This document shows, piece after piece, positions 1-8,009 of a stretch of DNA of 64,000 nt (its first letter is position 1; every line of letters begins with the position of its first letter). Under the pieces are notes generated by a model that saw only the letters and a program-made list of their open reading frames with translations, had not been told where the DNA came from and did not search any database. The stretch spans positions 1 through 64,000 of the forward strand of contig CAJUQJ010000002.1 in the NCBI GenBank assembly GCA_910588215.1, given 5' to 3'. Source of the DNA: an uncultured Lachnospiraceae bacterium (GTDB lineage Bacteria > Bacillota > Clostridia > Lachnospirales > Lachnospiraceae). The position numbers and the translations under genes are program-made.

Positions 1-142
1 TATATTGCTTCTATATCAACATGAATCACACATACAAACTTTACATTGCTATTATGAAAACATATTTCGGTCTTCCAATCGCACTGAATTTTATCATGGT
101 GTATCAGTTCATATTATATTGTACTCTAACCTTTGCTTCATT

Positions 143-394
143 CTAAAAGTGGCTGGGTGTATCTATGTACCTATTTTGTACGTTTTTCTGTATATAAATT
201 TTAAGTAAAATGGAAGTAGCGGAAGTCACCTGTACTTCCGCTACATCTTTATTGTCTTTCTCTTGGAAACTGTAATAATTCCCTCCTATGCATCCGCTGT
301 TTTTTATCATTTTTTCCCATACTGTATTATATTTTGCTGATAAGTCCAACTTTCCCAAATAGGTGCATTGATGAACTTTATAACCTATTTCCAT
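143..394 (-). CDS. Small hypothetical ORF, doubtful
   Basis: An 83-residue open frame whose ATG lies three bases after the stop codon of the upstream HTH gene, so translational coupling is possible. There is no convincing ribosome binding site of its own and no recognisable motif, and the last dozen residues look like random translation. It may be a chance frame in an AT-rich element. Confidence 0.2.
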   Translation of the reverse strand: MEIGYKVHQCTYLGKLDLSAKYNTVWEKMIKNSGCIGGNYYSFQEKDNKDVAEVQVTSATSILLKIYIQKNVQNRYIDTPSHF

Positions 395-397
395 ATT

Positions 398-703
398 TTA
401 CAGAAAGCCAGAATATTCATTCCTCTGTTTAGCCTGCTGTTCATCATACTGCTTCTTTACTCTATATACTGTTGACTTTGAACAGTGTAACATTGCAACA
501 ATACGTTTGACAGAATATCCCAACCCCAGATAAGCTTTTATGCTGTACTTGTTGCAGTTATCCTTTTGTGCAAGTCTGGAACCTTTATTCAACCGCCCTT
601 TACTGTCTCGTTTGACGTTACGTTCAGAATCAAATGCTAACTTTTCAACTTTATCCATGTCAAAAAATAAATCATATTCATCCGGATAGTATTCGTTCCC
701 CAT
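398..703 (-). CDS. Small helix-turn-helix protein next to the serine recombinase
   Basis: A 101-residue protein. The C-terminal half (about residues 48-90) reads as a homeodomain-like helix-turn-helix of the resolvase or transposase-helper type: a YSIKAYLGLGYSVKRI stretch followed by a recognition helix around CSKSTVYRVKKQY. The N-terminal half is acidic then basic, without a known domain. The chosen ATG at 703 is preceded by AAAGGAG. An upstream in-frame ATG at 721 overlaps the recombinase stop by four bases, but its codons include this ribosome site. The gene is coupled to the recombinase upstream, so it may regulate the element or assist recombination. That role is inference from position. 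Confidence 0.6.
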   Translation of the reverse strand: MGNEYYPDEYDLFFDMDKVEKLAFDSERNVKRDSKGRLNKGSRLAQKDNCNKYSIKAYLGLGYSVKRIVAMLHCSKSTVYRVKKQYDEQQAKQRNEYSGFL

Positions 704-717
704 GTTAAGTTCTCCTT

Positions 718-1293
718 TCAAAAATCTATCGGCTTATTATCCGCCTCATATGCTGTTACTTTTCTGTAAAATGTACTTCTGCTTATATTCAGTTGCATAC
801 TTGCAAAAGTAGCCGTTATATTTCCAGACTTCCATTGTTGATAAATTTCATCAAATGTATCTAATTGTTTTGCTGGTCTGCCTTTGTATTTTTTCTGTTG
901 TTTCGCTATCTCTATGCCTTCTTTCTGCCGTTGCCTTATGTACTCCCTTTCTAACTCCGCCACCGCTCCAAATATCGTAAGCATAAACTTTCCTGCCGGA
1001 GTGTTTGTATCAATGTTTTCCTTTTGAGAGATGAACTGAACATGTTTATTATTTAATTCCTCTGTCAGTTCAAGCAAATCTTTTGTATTCCTTGCAAATC
1101 TTGAAATGCTTTCCACGACTACGGAATCACCCTCACGCACAAAATTCATCATTTCTTGTAAGAATGGTCTTTCTGTATCCCTGCCGCTCATTTTATCAAT
1201 GTACACCCTGTCAACTCCCAGTGACTTCATAAGTTCTTCCTGCCGTGCCGTATTCTGCTCTTTTGTACTTACCCTGACATATCCGATTTTCAT
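718..1293 (-). CDS. Serine recombinase, resolvase/invertase family
   Basis: A 191-residue protein with the normal layout of the Hin/Tn3-resolvase family. The N-terminal catalytic domain begins KIGYVRVSTKEQN with the nucleophilic serine at residue 9. It continues through the conserved GDSVVVESISRFARN and AVAELEREYIRQRQKEG blocks, followed by a C-terminal helix-turn-helix (about residues 145-182) ending in RSTFYRKV. The length matches small resolvases or invertases rather than large serine integrases. AAAGGAG lies nine bases before the ATG. In a mobile element such an enzyme usually resolves multimers or inverts a segment. Its target site was not identified. Confidence 0.9.
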   Translation of the reverse strand: MKIGYVRVSTKEQNTARQEELMKSLGVDRVYIDKMSGRDTERPFLQEMMNFVREGDSVVVESISRFARNTKDLLELTEELNNKHVQFISQKENIDTNTPAGKFMLTIFGAVAELEREYIRQRQKEGIEIAKQQKKYKGRPAKQLDTFDEIYQQWKSGNITATFASMQLNISRSTFYRKVTAYEADNKPIDF

Positions 1294-1608
1294 AATGTCC
1301 TGCTCCTTTCCTAACCAGACTGATTAATGAGACAAACCATAAAAATTTCATCATTTCATAAAGGTGTCCCAAAAAGCTATACCCTACCCATGCGAAACAA
1401 TCATACTATTTTTATACACCAAAATTGTTTCAGTAGAGCAGGAATACTATTTTTGAAACACTTTTTAAAACATATCTCATATATATCCATTCTTATTTCA
1501 GAGCAGGTTTACAGGTACATTCCAGCAAAATAAAATGCCAGAAGAAATCCATATACCGCATATGACTTTCCACTGACATTTCCATTTCTTGTGAGTGTAC
1601 TTACAAAA
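1294..1608. other. Gap between recombinase and SprT-like gene
   Basis: An AT-rich stretch of about 315 bases with no convincing gene. Its right edge contains the partly palindromic motif at 1589-1606. Plus-strand frames here have no ribosome site and no motif. Confidence 0.5.
1589..1606. repeat. Palindromic motif, copy 1 (TTGTGAGTGTACTTACAA)
   Basis: The motif has the dyad form TTGT-AGT-ACT-ACAA. A second copy differing at three positions lies at 2675-2692, also directly after the stop codon of a minus-strand gene (here the SprT-like gene) and a few hundred bases upstream of the next one. It could be a repressor or recombinase binding site. No protein is known from the sequence alone. Confidence 0.45.
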
Positions 1609-2271
1609 TCACTTTTCCACTTTTATATACTGCTCATTACAATCCATACAAAGTACACGAATCTCTTTCGTTGCCCGAAAGCTGTTCCCACAACAGGGAC
1701 ATTGATATTTCCGTGTGCTTGTCTTTCTTTTCCCTGTTTGAATCCCCTTTCCGTCTGCGCCGCCCTTTCCATTATCATCACCAGAGCCATTCCCTCCAAT
1801 GCCTGCAATTCCCATAACACCGTCACGGTTTATATTCATAGGTTTTTCTATTCCATTGCTCTGTAATACCTCTATAAACTCCTGTGAAGGTTCTGTAACC
1901 GAATAGCCTATATACTTTGCATAACTGATCGACAATCCCCTTGCCTCTGCTTCCCTCTTAAAATTCTTATTATGATAACGTCCACTCTGGCTTGTATCTG
2001 CTATATTGTTTAACTGACAGTAGAAATGGATTAACTCATGCTGTAATGTCGCCATGACGTTTTCTATATTCCTATCCAAATGCTCCGCACTTATATTTAT
2101 CTCGTTAAAATGGTTTTCCTCCGCTTTCCATACCTTGCCCACTGTAAAATGACCATATGTCCTCGGACTGCTCATAATTGTTATGACTACTGGCGGCAGG
2201 GCATTATCAAAATAAACCTCATTGAGAACCTCAAAGCCATACTCCAATACTTCCTGCATATTTTTCAACAT
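1609..2271 (-). CDS. SprT-like zinc metalloprotein
   Basis: A 220-residue protein with a SprT/Spartan-type metal site: HELIH at residues 78-82, with a likely third ligand at His100 in GRYHNKNF. A glycine-rich linker (about 150-178) follows, then a C-terminal zinc ribbon with a CPCC knuckle at 191-194 and a second cysteine pair (208, 211). SprT-domain proteins include proteases that act on DNA-protein crosslinks, and homologues carried by mobile elements are usually of unknown function. GGAGG lies nine bases before the ATG. It sits between the recombinase and integrase genes with long gaps on both sides. The active-site histidines and glutamate are all present, so it is probably a functional peptidase. 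Confidence 0.8.
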   Translation of the reverse strand: MLKNMQEVLEYGFEVLNEVYFDNALPPVVITIMSSPRTYGHFTVGKVWKAEENHFNEINISAEHLDRNIENVMATLQHELIHFYCQLNNIADTSQSGRYHNKNFKREAEARGLSISYAKYIGYSVTEPSQEFIEVLQSNGIEKPMNINRDGVMGIAGIGGNGSGDDNGKGGADGKGIQTGKRKTSTRKYQCPCCGNSFRATKEIRVLCMDCNEQYIKVEK

Positions 2272-2748
2272 CCCTATGTACCTCCAATATATTTCATTTT
2301 TTATTTTTCTTCATTCTAACGCCGTGTGCAATGCCTGTCTGTGGTGTTAATGTACGGTTTTATCAGTTGCTTTTTATGCAGGGTGTAGAATGTTTTCCAT
2401 ACCTAAATCCATTGTCTGTCTCAAATAAACTTAAAATTTTAATTTACTGCTTTATTCATTTTTCTATATTGCTTAGTCAGTCTTGTATTGTCCTTTCATC
2501 CTTTTTTATCTGTTGATTTTTTTCAAAACTTTCATCTACACTTCACTTACTAAGGAAATATTGCTGGCAGTTTTTCCCCACTGCATGGGTCGATGTATAC
2601 ATATTTTTACCCTACTGCATACGAAGTGAAATTTCCCACCAGATTTTTTTACCACGTCTAAACGCTTTTCATTCTTGTAAATGTACTCACAAAATTACAC
2701 ACGGATAATAGAATCAGTACTGATTCCATTATCCGTATCAGGCAATAT
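2272..2748. other. Gap between SprT-like gene and integrase
   Basis: About 475 AT-rich bases without a credible gene. The palindromic motif at 2675-2692 lies near the integrase end. The stretch 2560-2650 contains pyrimidine runs but no clear hairpin. Confidence 0.45.
2675..2692. repeat. Palindromic motif, copy 2 (TTGTAAATGTACTCACAA)
   Basis: Near-copy of the motif at 1589-1606; both are followed by AAAAT(C/T)AC. It lies about 55 bases after the integrase stop codon and about 400 bases upstream of the SprT-like gene. Repetition inside the element suggests a binding site for an element-encoded protein. Confidence 0.45.
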
Positions 2749-4398
2749 TTATTCATTATCCTGCTTTAAAAACAATTCCTCCAACTCCTCCTCTTTAAAT
2801 ATGAACTTCTTCCCTTTTTCCCTGCGGCGTTCCTTTTCCCCTGATGACACCACCAGATGCCCCGAACCATTTAATTTTAGCACACTCCCCTCACGGTTGA
2901 TTGGCTGGCGCAACGCCTTGTCCCAATCAATCTTAATATGGGTATCAAAATACTCTATGATGTCCCTCCGTTCAGGCCATCGGTCATTCCAATACTCCCT
3001 TGTAGTTGTATTATCCATATCCGGCATTACCACCTTGTGGCCCATGTTATAGGAAACCTGCCACTGTATGATATACTTTAACAGGTTGCTGTGGGTATGC
3101 CGAAGGTCATGATACCTCACCAGAGGTATCGGTTCAAGTCCGGCCTTTATCATCCGTTTATTCCGTCTTTCTTGATACTCTTTCCACTTTCTGCCCATCT
3201 TCTGACTGTTGAGCGGCCTGTTATCAATGATATTGATAAGCGGCACATACACATTTTCCTCACTGTCAATCTCCCTGCCTGTAACGCCATAAATTTCACG
3301 TCTCTGCTCCATGGCATACTCTACAATCTTTTTCAGGCAGTCCGGCACGGCTGAAATCCTTACCTTGTCACCCTTCGGGAGTTTTTCCACATCCTCCGAG
3401 CCTATATGCATGATTGCCGTGTCAATCAGCATCAGGTTATCATGTTCCTCATAATATCTCCTGTCAAATCCCCCTTCTTTCAATGCCGCATCCGTGACCG
3501 CCATATATTCATCATGCATGAACTTACCCAGCCGGAGTCCCAAGGTCTCCGAATGACGTAATGAGCCAATGGAAGCCAGTGCAATCATAACCGCTACGCT
3601 CCGGTCAAACTCGTTTTGCAAAGCGTCATTGAGCGTATAGTTCAATTCGTCCAGCGTCAATGACCTCGGATGATATTCAATTTTTGACGTTTTCTTTTTC
3701 TTTCCATCTATGCTTACTTCCACTTTCGGAAGACGCGCTGACGGGACAATGTTTTCCGTGACCCCATAATTTTTTGAATCAATCATAAACTGCCATAACT
3801 TTTTTAATGCACATTTGTGCTTTCCCAATGTATTCACTGAAATCCCCTCCTTCTTACTTACACTGCCGTCTTTGTTTTTCTTTGCCGTTGACCGTTTTCC
3901 ACGTTCCAACTGCCATAAGAAATAGTTTTCAATTTCCAGCTTCGTGATATCCTTCGGCTGGATATTGATAAAATAATCACACATATGCCGGAAATAGTTC
4001 TCGTGATGGTCTTTTGCGCTCTGCGAACTGTCCTTCCACTCCGCCGACTGCTTGTAATCCTCCACCATCTTGTCAAAATATACTTTTGACGGCGCTTTCG
4101 CTATTGTACCTAATCTTATTTCCTCTGCCTGTCTGCGGAGCGCCTTTGCTTCTTTCAGTGTGTCTACACGTTTGGCAGACTTATCCTGCTTGTACATTAA
4201 TTTACCTGTTTTCCTGTCCAGCTTCTGTTTTCTCCCATAATCAAGGAATACCAGAAAACCTCCCTGTCCGCTTACTACTTCCTTGATGCCTTCATTCTTT
4301 GTGTCTATATACGCATAGTTTCCTGACCTGCGTACCTTCTGCCCTTTTACCATGTTCCCCTCTGCCGGAACTGTATTCATCAAATTTACTAATGACAT
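2749..4398 (-). CDS. Tyrosine recombinase / site-specific integrase
   Basis: A 549-residue integrase. The catalytic set of the tyrosine recombinase family is visible: Arg281 in GSLRHSE, His430 and Arg433 in YHDLRHTH, His454 in MGHK, and the nucleophile Tyr469 in TTREYWND. An N-terminal basic region and a SAM-like core-binding domain (about 105-215) precede it. After the tyrosine a long charged C-terminal tail (about 80 residues) is present, longer than in XerC/D. The ATG at 4398 is chosen because GAGGAGGAAAGGAT precedes it; an upstream in-frame ATG at 4443 has no such site. Its neighbour is an excisionase-like gene, so it most likely integrates and excises this element. Confidence 0.92.
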   Translation of the reverse strand: MSLVNLMNTVPAEGNMVKGQKVRRSGNYAYIDTKNEGIKEVVSGQGGFLVFLDYGRKQKLDRKTGKLMYKQDKSAKRVDTLKEAKALRRQAEEIRLGTIAKAPSKVYFDKMVEDYKQSAEWKDSSQSAKDHHENYFRHMCDYFINIQPKDITKLEIENYFLWQLERGKRSTAKKNKDGSVSKKEGISVNTLGKHKCALKKLWQFMIDSKNYGVTENIVPSARLPKVEVSIDGKKKKTSKIEYHPRSLTLDELNYTLNDALQNEFDRSVAVMIALASIGSLRHSETLGLRLGKFMHDEYMAVTDAALKEGGFDRRYYEEHDNLMLIDTAIMHIGSEDVEKLPKGDKVRISAVPDCLKKIVEYAMEQRREIYGVTGREIDSEENVYVPLINIIDNRPLNSQKMGRKWKEYQERRNKRMIKAGLEPIPLVRYHDLRHTHSNLLKYIIQWQVSYNMGHKVVMPDMDNTTTREYWNDRWPERRDIIEYFDTHIKIDWDKALRQPINREGSVLKLNGSGHLVVSSGEKERRREKGKKFIFKEEELEELFLKQDNE

Positions 4399-4499
4399 AT
4401 CCTTTCCTCCTCGTTCAAAATTTAATCTTGTTGCATTATTCATTACATACAGGCTGACTGAACCATCCAGCCTGTATGCCGCTATTTTATAACTGCTTT

Positions 4500-4709
4500 C
4501 TATTTACGCCCCCTTTCTCCGTCATTGTCACCCAGACTCTCATACCATGCACAAAAACTGTTGTACGGCACAACGTAACGGCTATTGATTTTCAGCACGG
4601 CAAATGGACAATCCGCCCCCTGCATATACTCATATGCCAGCGACTTACTGATGTTCAATATCGCCGCCACCTCGTCCACTCTCATAAATCTCATGCCTTC
4701 AGTATTCAT
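4500..4709 (-). CDS. Excisionase-like small DNA-binding protein
   Basis: A 69-residue protein with a winged helix-turn-helix of the MerR-like/excisionase type: MRVDEVAAILNISKSLAYEYM, then a basic or aromatic segment KINSRYVVPYNSF, as in helix_turn_helix_17 proteins. GGAGG lies six bases before the ATG. Small proteins of this type directly upstream of a tyrosine integrase commonly act as recombination directionality factors. The assignment rests on fold type and position. Confidence 0.75.
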   Translation of the reverse strand: MNTEGMRFMRVDEVAAILNISKSLAYEYMQGADCPFAVLKINSRYVVPYNSFCAWYESLGDNDGERGRK

Positions 4710-5245
4710 ATTTTTACCTCCGTTATTTTAAAATTTACTTGAAATACTGAAATGCCTGAAACCATGCCCGAAACATTTCCTACGTATACCGTTACCTCCA
4801 AAATAATTATAAATTTATCAAAAAAATTTGAAATTCTATTTCCTTTCCCCACCTCCATATCCATGTAACACGCTCATACAAAATATCATAATTTCCTAAT
4901 GCGGAGTCAAGAAACCCAGTGTTTATGCGGCTTTCAGAAATTACCTTACCTAATTTGGGGCTAATAAAAATATAATTCATGCTAATTCACGGAAAAAATG
5001 TAAAGGATTTTAGCAGATATGGCAGGCCTTTCCATGCCCTTTGACAAGCCGGGGCTGGTTGAAATCCATGTCAACCAGCCCCGGTAAAAACCTGCTATGA
5101 AATTCGTAAAAAATGATAGAAAATAATAGAAAATTTACTCCACAAAAACCATATATTTGGTAGTATTTTGGTAGAAACTCCCCCACCCGGCGCATCCTCA
5201 AAACCCGAAAACGCCCATAAATACTGACTTTAACGCACACCGCCT
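4710..5245. other. Element-chromosome junction region
   Basis: About 535 bases without a convincing gene. The first half is AT-rich; the second contains a perfect 14-bp inverted repeat (5049-5084). The change from element to chromosome should occur here. A 76-codon minus-strand frame (5010-5240) has no ribosome binding site and no motif and was not accepted. Confidence 0.5.
5049..5084. repeat. Perfect 14-bp inverted repeat with 8-nt loop
   Basis: CCGGGGCTGGTTGA is followed eight bases later by its exact complement. On neither strand does a clear T run follow, so it is not a standard intrinsic terminator. It lies about 160-200 bases beyond the 3' end of the response-regulator gene, near the presumed element boundary. 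Confidence 0.6.
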
Positions 5246-5926
5246 TTATTCATTCACCTCGAATTTATAACCCATGCCCCAGATCGTCTTGATCAATTCC
5301 CCTTTCTCGCCCATCTTACTGCGCAGTTTCTTCACATGTGTATCGATGGTTCTGGCGTCTCCGAAATAATCATAGTTCCAGACGCTGTTCAGGATCTTCT
5401 CTCTGGACAATGCAATGCCTTTATTCTCCATAAAATAGGTCAGCAATTCAAATTCTTTATAACTCAGGTCAACAGGCTTTCCGTCTACAGCAACACTATG
5501 CGCCGCTTTATTGATCAAAATCCCCCCTGCTTCCATCACTTCGTCTGCATTTGCCTGGCTGGTCCTGCGCAGGATCGCCTCCACTCTTGCCACCAGGATC
5601 TTGGGACTGAAGGGCTTGGAAATATATTCATCCACACCCAATCCGAACCCCTGCAGTTCATCCTGCTCATCGGATTTCGCTGTCAGCATGATGATCGGCA
5701 CTTTAGAATATTCCCTTATTTCCCTGCAGACCTGCCAACCATCCATATTCGGCATCATAACGTCCAGAATGATCAACGCGATATCATTCTGTTCAAAAAA
5801 AATATCCACTGCTCGTGCGCCATCCTCAGCCTCTATCACCTCATAGTTGCTTTTGGTCAGGAAGTCCCTGACCAGCTTGCGCATACGGCTCTCATCATCG
5901 ACCACAAGAATTTTCAACCGCTCCAT
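5246..5926 (-). CDS. OmpR/PhoB-type response regulator (orphan)
   Basis: A 226-residue two-component regulator. The receiver domain starts LKILVVDDES, with the phosphoacceptor Asp55 in LIILDVMMPN and the conserved lysine in the YISKPFSPKI turn. The C-terminal winged helix (about 130-226) ends in the typical DTHVKKLRSKMG...IWGMGYKFE. An in-frame GTG at 5938 overlaps the upstream gene's stop codon (GTGA); the ATG at 5926 has AAAGG eleven bases before it, and either may be used. No histidine kinase gene is adjacent: downstream lies the mobile element and upstream a one-pass membrane protein. The partner kinase could lie on the other side of the element. Confidence 0.93.
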   Translation of the reverse strand: MERLKILVVDDESRMRKLVRDFLTKSNYEVIEAEDGARAVDIFFEQNDIALIILDVMMPNMDGWQVCREIREYSKVPIIMLTAKSDEQDELQGFGLGVDEYISKPFSPKILVARVEAILRRTSQANADEVMEAGGILINKAAHSVAVDGKPVDLSYKEFELLTYFMENKGIALSREKILNSVWNYDYFGDARTIDTHVKKLRSKMGEKGELIKTIWGMGYKFEVNE

Positions 5927-5934
5927 AAATAAAA

Positions 5935-6507
5935 TCACCTTTCATTCTTATCCAAGGCTCTCTCCGCCTCACGCACCACTCTTTCCCGCTCCTGCAATTC
6001 CTGCTCCCACTCTGAATACTCATTGACAATTGCAGTCCTGTAATTCACGATCGTAGGCAGGTCGCTTCTGAGAGATAGCAAGATCAGCACCCCGATGGCT
6101 GCAGCCAGCAGTACATTAATGCAGACTGATGTGACAAAGCGTCCCTTATATTCCGGCTTCACACCTCTCGCTTCCAGGCTTTTCCTGATAAATCCACTGC
6201 TCTCCGTCTTGTTGCTGAAGGTCGAATAGAGGGGGACAGGTCTGACCTTCTCCTCCGACATACCGCACTTGATCAGCTGGTTTCGCATTCTCTGCAGGTA
6301 GGCCGATCCTAATGGCGTCAGGAACACCCGATTATCGATCGCCTTGTTATATACCATTAATACATTCTGTATATTACGAAAATCAAGATGCTGTTCCAGG
6401 TTATCAATTTTCTTCTTCTCCAATCTGGCCGTCTCTGCATCTGCGATCGTCGCAAATCTATAACCTTCTACAACCAAACTTTCTTCTTTCTTCTCTGTAG
6501 GATCCAT
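5935..6507 (-). CDS. Hypothetical single-pass membrane protein
   Basis: A 190-residue protein of unknown function. It has a charged cytoplasmic-looking N-terminal part (about 1-125), one transmembrane segment (about 126-148, FVTSVCINVLLAAAIGVLILL), and a C-terminal tail with a short glutamate/arginine-rich coiled-coil region. It has no signal peptide. Its stop overlaps the possible GTG start of the response regulator, so the two are translated together and may be functionally linked. I do not recognise a named family. Confidence 0.65.
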   Translation of the reverse strand: MDPTEKKEESLVVEGYRFATIADAETARLEKKKIDNLEQHLDFRNIQNVLMVYNKAIDNRVFLTPLGSAYLQRMRNQLIKCGMSEEKVRPVPLYSTFSNKTESSGFIRKSLEARGVKPEYKGRFVTSVCINVLLAAAIGVLILLSLRSDLPTIVNYRTAIVNEYSEWEQELQERERVVREAERALDKNER

Positions 6508-7054
6508 CCTTTAGTCAACTCCCTCAAAAATTCATCTGAATATGCCAAAATACTGTGGCATCGCATTCCTTCCCGTCTGCAATGCATTATCATCGTTTAC
6601 CTTCCCCAAACGGTATGAAGTTCAAAACAATATTATATGAAAACAGTCCATGACTGTCAAGAATCCTCATGATTTTTTCAACACTGTAATCTTATTAAAA
6701 TCCCGTCTAAATGTGTAGATCCTTCTTACAAAATGCACGTCGAAAAGAGTAAAGAATGTAAAAAACTTGATCACATCTGCTTTTTCACCTGCATTCGCAA
6801 GCATCTGAAGGATAGAAGCCAGCAGTTCCGGCATTACTTCATAAAAACTATCTAAAGTTGCCATCATCTCAGGATCATACTAAAATTCTGTTCGCGTCCA
6901 CAGCGTAAAACGCCTCGGAATAGAGGTAAGTATGAAAATAGCCGCAAATCACTGATTTTGCTAGAAAATCTATTGATCTACGGCTGCTTCTCCTTGGTGG
7001 AGTTTAAACTCATCTCGTCGAACCGCTCCGACGTTCGACTCTAAATACTTTACA
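6508..7054. other. Intergenic region downstream of ssrA
   Basis: About 550 bases between the membrane-protein gene and tmRNA. On the minus strand two hairpins follow the tmRNA 3' end: a short GTCGAAC/GTTCGAC stem (about 7017-7040) and an AGCCG...CGGCT structure (about 6938-6985), the latter followed by a short T run, so it may terminate ssrA. A 66-codon minus-strand frame (6667-6867) has no clear ribosome site and was not accepted as a gene. Confidence 0.45.
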
Positions 7055-7400
7055 TGGACCAGACGGGAGTCGAACCCGTGTCCAAAAGCCCATTCCCTGT
7101 CCTTCTACTATCATAGTCGCTCATTGCGGATTGCTCCTCATTCCCTCGTGCATCAGGAGACCGACACCCCGATGCCCTCAGTAGCCTCTGCTACGCCCGC
7201 AGGATAGAGGCGTCACCTGCGTCGTTTCCTACATAGTCGATGCCCGTTTCTTAATGTGTAGGTGCACTAAGGCGGACAGCTGCCATTAGGCAGCGTATGC
7301 TAAATTATCTTCAGCGTTTATATTTAGGTTTGCGATTTGACGCATCGCCTGCGGATAGCTTCTCCAGCTGCAAGACCCCTGTCGAAACCTTGACTGGCCC
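7055..7400 (-). ncRNA. ssrA: tmRNA (ssrA)
   Basis: Transfer-messenger RNA that frees stalled ribosomes together with SmpB, encoded next door. On the minus strand the 5' end is GGGCCAGTCAAGGTTTCGAC and the 3' end carries the T-arm GGGTTCGACTCCC. The acceptor ends GGGCCAG and CTGGTCC pair over seven positions with one G-U. The tag frame resumes at GCA after AAATC and encodes ANLNINAEDNLAYAA before TAA, a normal-looking degradation tag ending in two alanines. The CCA end is not encoded: after the discriminator A the DNA reads TGT, so it must be added after transcription. Confidence 0.95.
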
Positions 7401-7506
7401 TGATATGATCTGCTCCTGTTCTGCATGACCTGCAACAATCTCAAAACCCGCCTGCATCACAACAGCATACTTCCTGAATACAGTGTATCATAGTTTTTGT
7501 ATCTTC

Positions 7507-7974
7507 TCAACCCAGATTCTTAATTTTAAATTCTCTCTCGTGTTCCCGGCGCAGATCCTTCTTGGCAATATCCTGCCGTTTGTCATAGAGCTTCTTACCT
7601 CTGGCAAGACCGATCTCTATCTTGGCTCTCCCGTCCTTAAAGTATACCTGCAACGGAACGATCGTATACCCCTGCTGCGCGATTTTGCCTGCCAGCTTAC
7701 GTATCTCCACCTTGTGCAACAAAAGCTTACGTACGCGCAGCGGATCCTTATTGAAGATATTACCCTTCTCATAAGGGCTGATATTCATGCCGCAGACAAA
7801 CGCTTCCCCGTTATCTATCTGCACATAGCCTTCCTTGATGCTGCATTTCCCCAGGCGCAGCGACTTTACTTCCGTGCCGTGCAATTCCAATCCGGCCTCA
7901 TATTTTTCTTCGATAAAATAATCGTGGTATGCCTTCTTGTTGTTTGCCACCAGTTTCATGGCTTCTTTGGCCAT
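7507..7974 (-). CDS. smpB: SmpB, tmRNA-binding protein
   Basis: A 155-residue protein of normal SmpB length that binds tmRNA and guides it to stalled ribosomes. Diagnostic stretches are NKKAYHDYFIEEKYEAGLELHGTEVKSLR near the start (written here in pieces: NKKAYHDYFIEE, then YEAGLELHGTEVKSLR), the beta-barrel segment GYVQIDNGEAFVCGMNISPY, and the basic C-terminal tail KKLYDKRQDIAKKDLRRE. AAGGTGGG precedes the ATG. The gene lies directly upstream of ssrA on the same strand and downstream of rnr, an arrangement common in Firmicutes. Confidence 0.97.
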   Translation of the reverse strand: MAKEAMKLVANNKKAYHDYFIEEKYEAGLELHGTEVKSLRLGKCSIKEGYVQIDNGEAFVCGMNISPYEKGNIFNKDPLRVRKLLLHKVEIRKLAGKIAQQGYTIVPLQVYFKDGRAKIEIGLARGKKLYDKRQDIAKKDLRREHEREFKIKNLG

Positions 7975-8009
7975 ATGCCCACCTTCTTTCTCTTCTACTC
8001 AACTCTGCC

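Larger units (their letters stand above)
1..5200. mobile_element. Right end of an integrated mobile element (ICE/IME-like), left end outside the window
   Basis: The block holds a tyrosine integrase and a small excisionase-like HTH protein side by side, plus a serine recombinase, an HTH protein and a SprT-like zinc protein, all on the minus strand. It is visibly richer in A and T than the genes from 5.2 kb onward, and its intergenic gaps are longer. An integrase plus excisionase next to a chromosomal housekeeping region is the usual layout of the terminal part of an integrative element. No conjugation, replication or phage structural genes are seen here, so its type is not decided. The right boundary is only estimated: it should fall between the excisionase (4709) and the response regulator (5246). 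No attachment-site repeat could be confirmed because the other end is not in the window. Confidence 0.7.

Noticed and set aside
5049..5084. Intrinsic terminator for the response regulator
   Set aside because: The stem is perfect, but no T run follows on the needed strand and it lies about 160 bases away; kept as an inverted repeat only.
5010..5240. 76-codon minus-strand frame next to the response regulator
   Set aside because: It has no ribosome site, runs through the perfect inverted repeat and shows no protein-like pattern.
6667..6867. 66-codon minus-strand frame downstream of ssrA
   Set aside because: No ribosome binding site before its ATG pair and no motif; composition fits an intergenic region.
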